The notes under the pieces: generated by a model | What the model was told of the DNA's origin: nothing | Seen by the model: only the letters and a program-made list of their open reading frames with translations | The model's database searches: none | Made by a program: the position numbers and the translations under genes | Shown: piece after piece, positions 5,871 through 6,707 of the stretch | Layout of the letters: the number at the start of each line of letters is the position of its first letter | How positions within the stretch are numbered: position 1 is the first letter of the stretch | Source of the DNA: Bacillota bacterium | Lineage (GTDB): Bacteria > Bacillota > Clostridia > Christensenellales > CAG-138 | DNA length: 6,707 bases | Reading direction: 5' to 3' | NCBI GenBank assembly: GCA_023453725.1 | Contig: JAEXTB010000144.1 | Span: 1 to 6,707, forward strand

Positions 5871-5875
5871 AACTG

Positions 5876-6707
5876 TTACGCCTCCCGCCTGAATCCGCGC
5901 CAGTAGACCTGCATCCCTTCCCGGAGGGCAACGTATTGCGCGTAGATGGCATCCAGCGCCTCAGCATCCCGCTGGCTTGGCTGGAATATCGTTTCTTCGG
6001 CTGTGGCAGGCTTCAATCCGGAAGCGTAGCCTAGCGAATAGCGCACAGCCGCCGCGATGCCGCTGATGCCGAGCTGCTTTTGCGCAGGGCGCCGCACGGC
6101 CACCCCGATGGCGCTTGCCATCAGCGAGCACAGCAGGTCGCTGTTCGCCCCACCCCCCGCGGCGAATGCCCGGGTATATACCGTCGGGATTTCCCTGTAA
6201 CAGTCCTTTAGTGACAGGATAAGCCCCTCATAGGCCGCGCGCATAAGTTCTATCCGGGTATGCCCGGCGGTCAGTCCAAAAAAGCCGCCGCAAGCAAAGG
6301 CGTCCTTAAACGGGGCGCGCTCCCCGTTCAGGTACGGGTGGCAAATGAGCCCGTTTCCACCCAGCGGAACCATGGAAATGCGGCGCTCCAGCTCGTCAAA
6401 CTCCAGCCCGGGGGCAAACACTTCTTTTGCCCAATCGATGAGGGCGCTGCCGCAGTTGGTGGACATCATGCGTAAATAACTGCCTGGAACTACGCCGCAA
6501 AGCGTACTGCCGCAAGGGTTTGTATGGCTTACCTGCGCCTCTTCAAGCACCGCGATGTTGCATAACGAGGTGCCAAATATCGAACAGGCGTCCCCTTTTC
6601 GATACGCCCCCGCGCCAAAAGCGGTGGCGGCGGCGTCGAGCGCGCCTGCAATCACCGGCGTGCCGCGCCGCAACCCGGTGGACAGGGCGGCTTCCTTGGT
6701 CACATTC
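5876..6707 (-). CDS. FGGY-family carbohydrate kinase, C-terminal half (partial at the right edge)
   Basis: The visible 277 codons cover roughly the C-terminal 55% of a family usually 480-520 residues long; the frame is open to the window edge, so the first half and the start lie outside. Members phosphorylate sugars or polyols with ATP in the cytoplasm. Family hallmarks follow in order from the edge: TKEAALSTGLRRGTPVIAGALDAAA, broken as TKEAALSTGLRRG and TPVIAGALDAAA, with the catalytic-base Asp; SIFGTSLCN (the GTS phosphate loop); ICHPYLNGERAPF; the RAAYEG helix; and AAGGGANSDLL of the FGGY C-terminal ATP-binding domain. The GTG at 6703 is an internal Val codon, not a start. The region upstream of the ATP motif and the GERAP segment resemble xylulokinase/L-xylulose-kinase-type members, but the substrate cannot be assigned without the N-terminal half. 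It converges on the 5'-nucleotidase gene and shares its terminator. Confidence 0.88.
   Translation of the reverse strand, partial: NVTKEAALSTGLRRGTPVIAGALDAAATAFGAGAYRKGDACSIFGTSLCNIAVLEEAQVSHTNPCGSTLCGVVPGSYLRMMSTNCGSALIDWAKEVFAPGLEFDELERRISMVPLGGNGLICHPYLNGERAPFKDAFACGGFFGLTAGHTRIELMRAAYEGLILSLKDCYREIPTVYTRAFAAGGGANSDLLCSLMASAIGVAVRRPAQKQLGISGIAAAVRYSLGYASGLKPATAEETIFQPSQRDAEALDAIYAQYVALREGMQVYWRGFRREA

Noticed and set aside
5876..6703. Kinase gene starting at GTG 6703
   Set aside because: The frame is open to the window edge and the residues there (N-V-T-K-E-A) belong to the middle of the FGGY fold, so the GTG is an internal Val codon.

Overview
The window reads as chromosomal DNA of a moderately GC-rich Firmicute, most likely a clostridial anaerobe. 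The basis is Mini-ribonuclease III, which is largely a Firmicutes enzyme, sitting near rlmB as it does in many Firmicutes, together with strong Shine-Dalgarno sites and Gram-positive-style promoters. The lineage is an inference; no rRNA or other firm marker is present.

Left part (1-3841, minus strand). A gene cluster runs right to left: a ketopantoate-reductase-like gene (3759-2836), mrnC for Mini-RNase III (2839-2399, overlapping its upstream neighbour by ATGA), a small cupin gene (2265-1918, GTG start, with its own candidate promoter in the 133-bp gap) and rlmB, a 23S rRNA 2'-O-methyltransferase (1902-40). mrnC and rlmB are both 23S rRNA maturation genes. No terminator follows rlmB, and a GGAGG close to the left edge suggests that the operon continues outside the window.

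The standout is rlmB. A complete, normal-looking SpoU methyltransferase (about residues 369-620) is preceded by about 365 extra residues. Most of these are a 41-residue tandem repeat built only from K, R, D, E, G, P, Y and A, encoded by 123-bp DNA repeats. It looks like a disordered, Tyr/Arg-rich low-complexity region fused to an rRNA modification enzyme.

Middle (3790-4029) is a divergent promoter region, with one candidate sigma-A promoter facing left for the reductase cluster and an extended -10 promoter facing right.

Right part. A secreted UshA-type 5'-nucleotidase (4030-5721, plus strand) ends at a strong, probably bidirectional terminator (5752-5780). Converging on it from the right edge is the C-terminal half of an FGGY-family carbohydrate kinase (5876-6707, minus strand), whose N-terminal half lies outside the window. 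No RNA genes, mobile elements or CRISPR arrays were seen.
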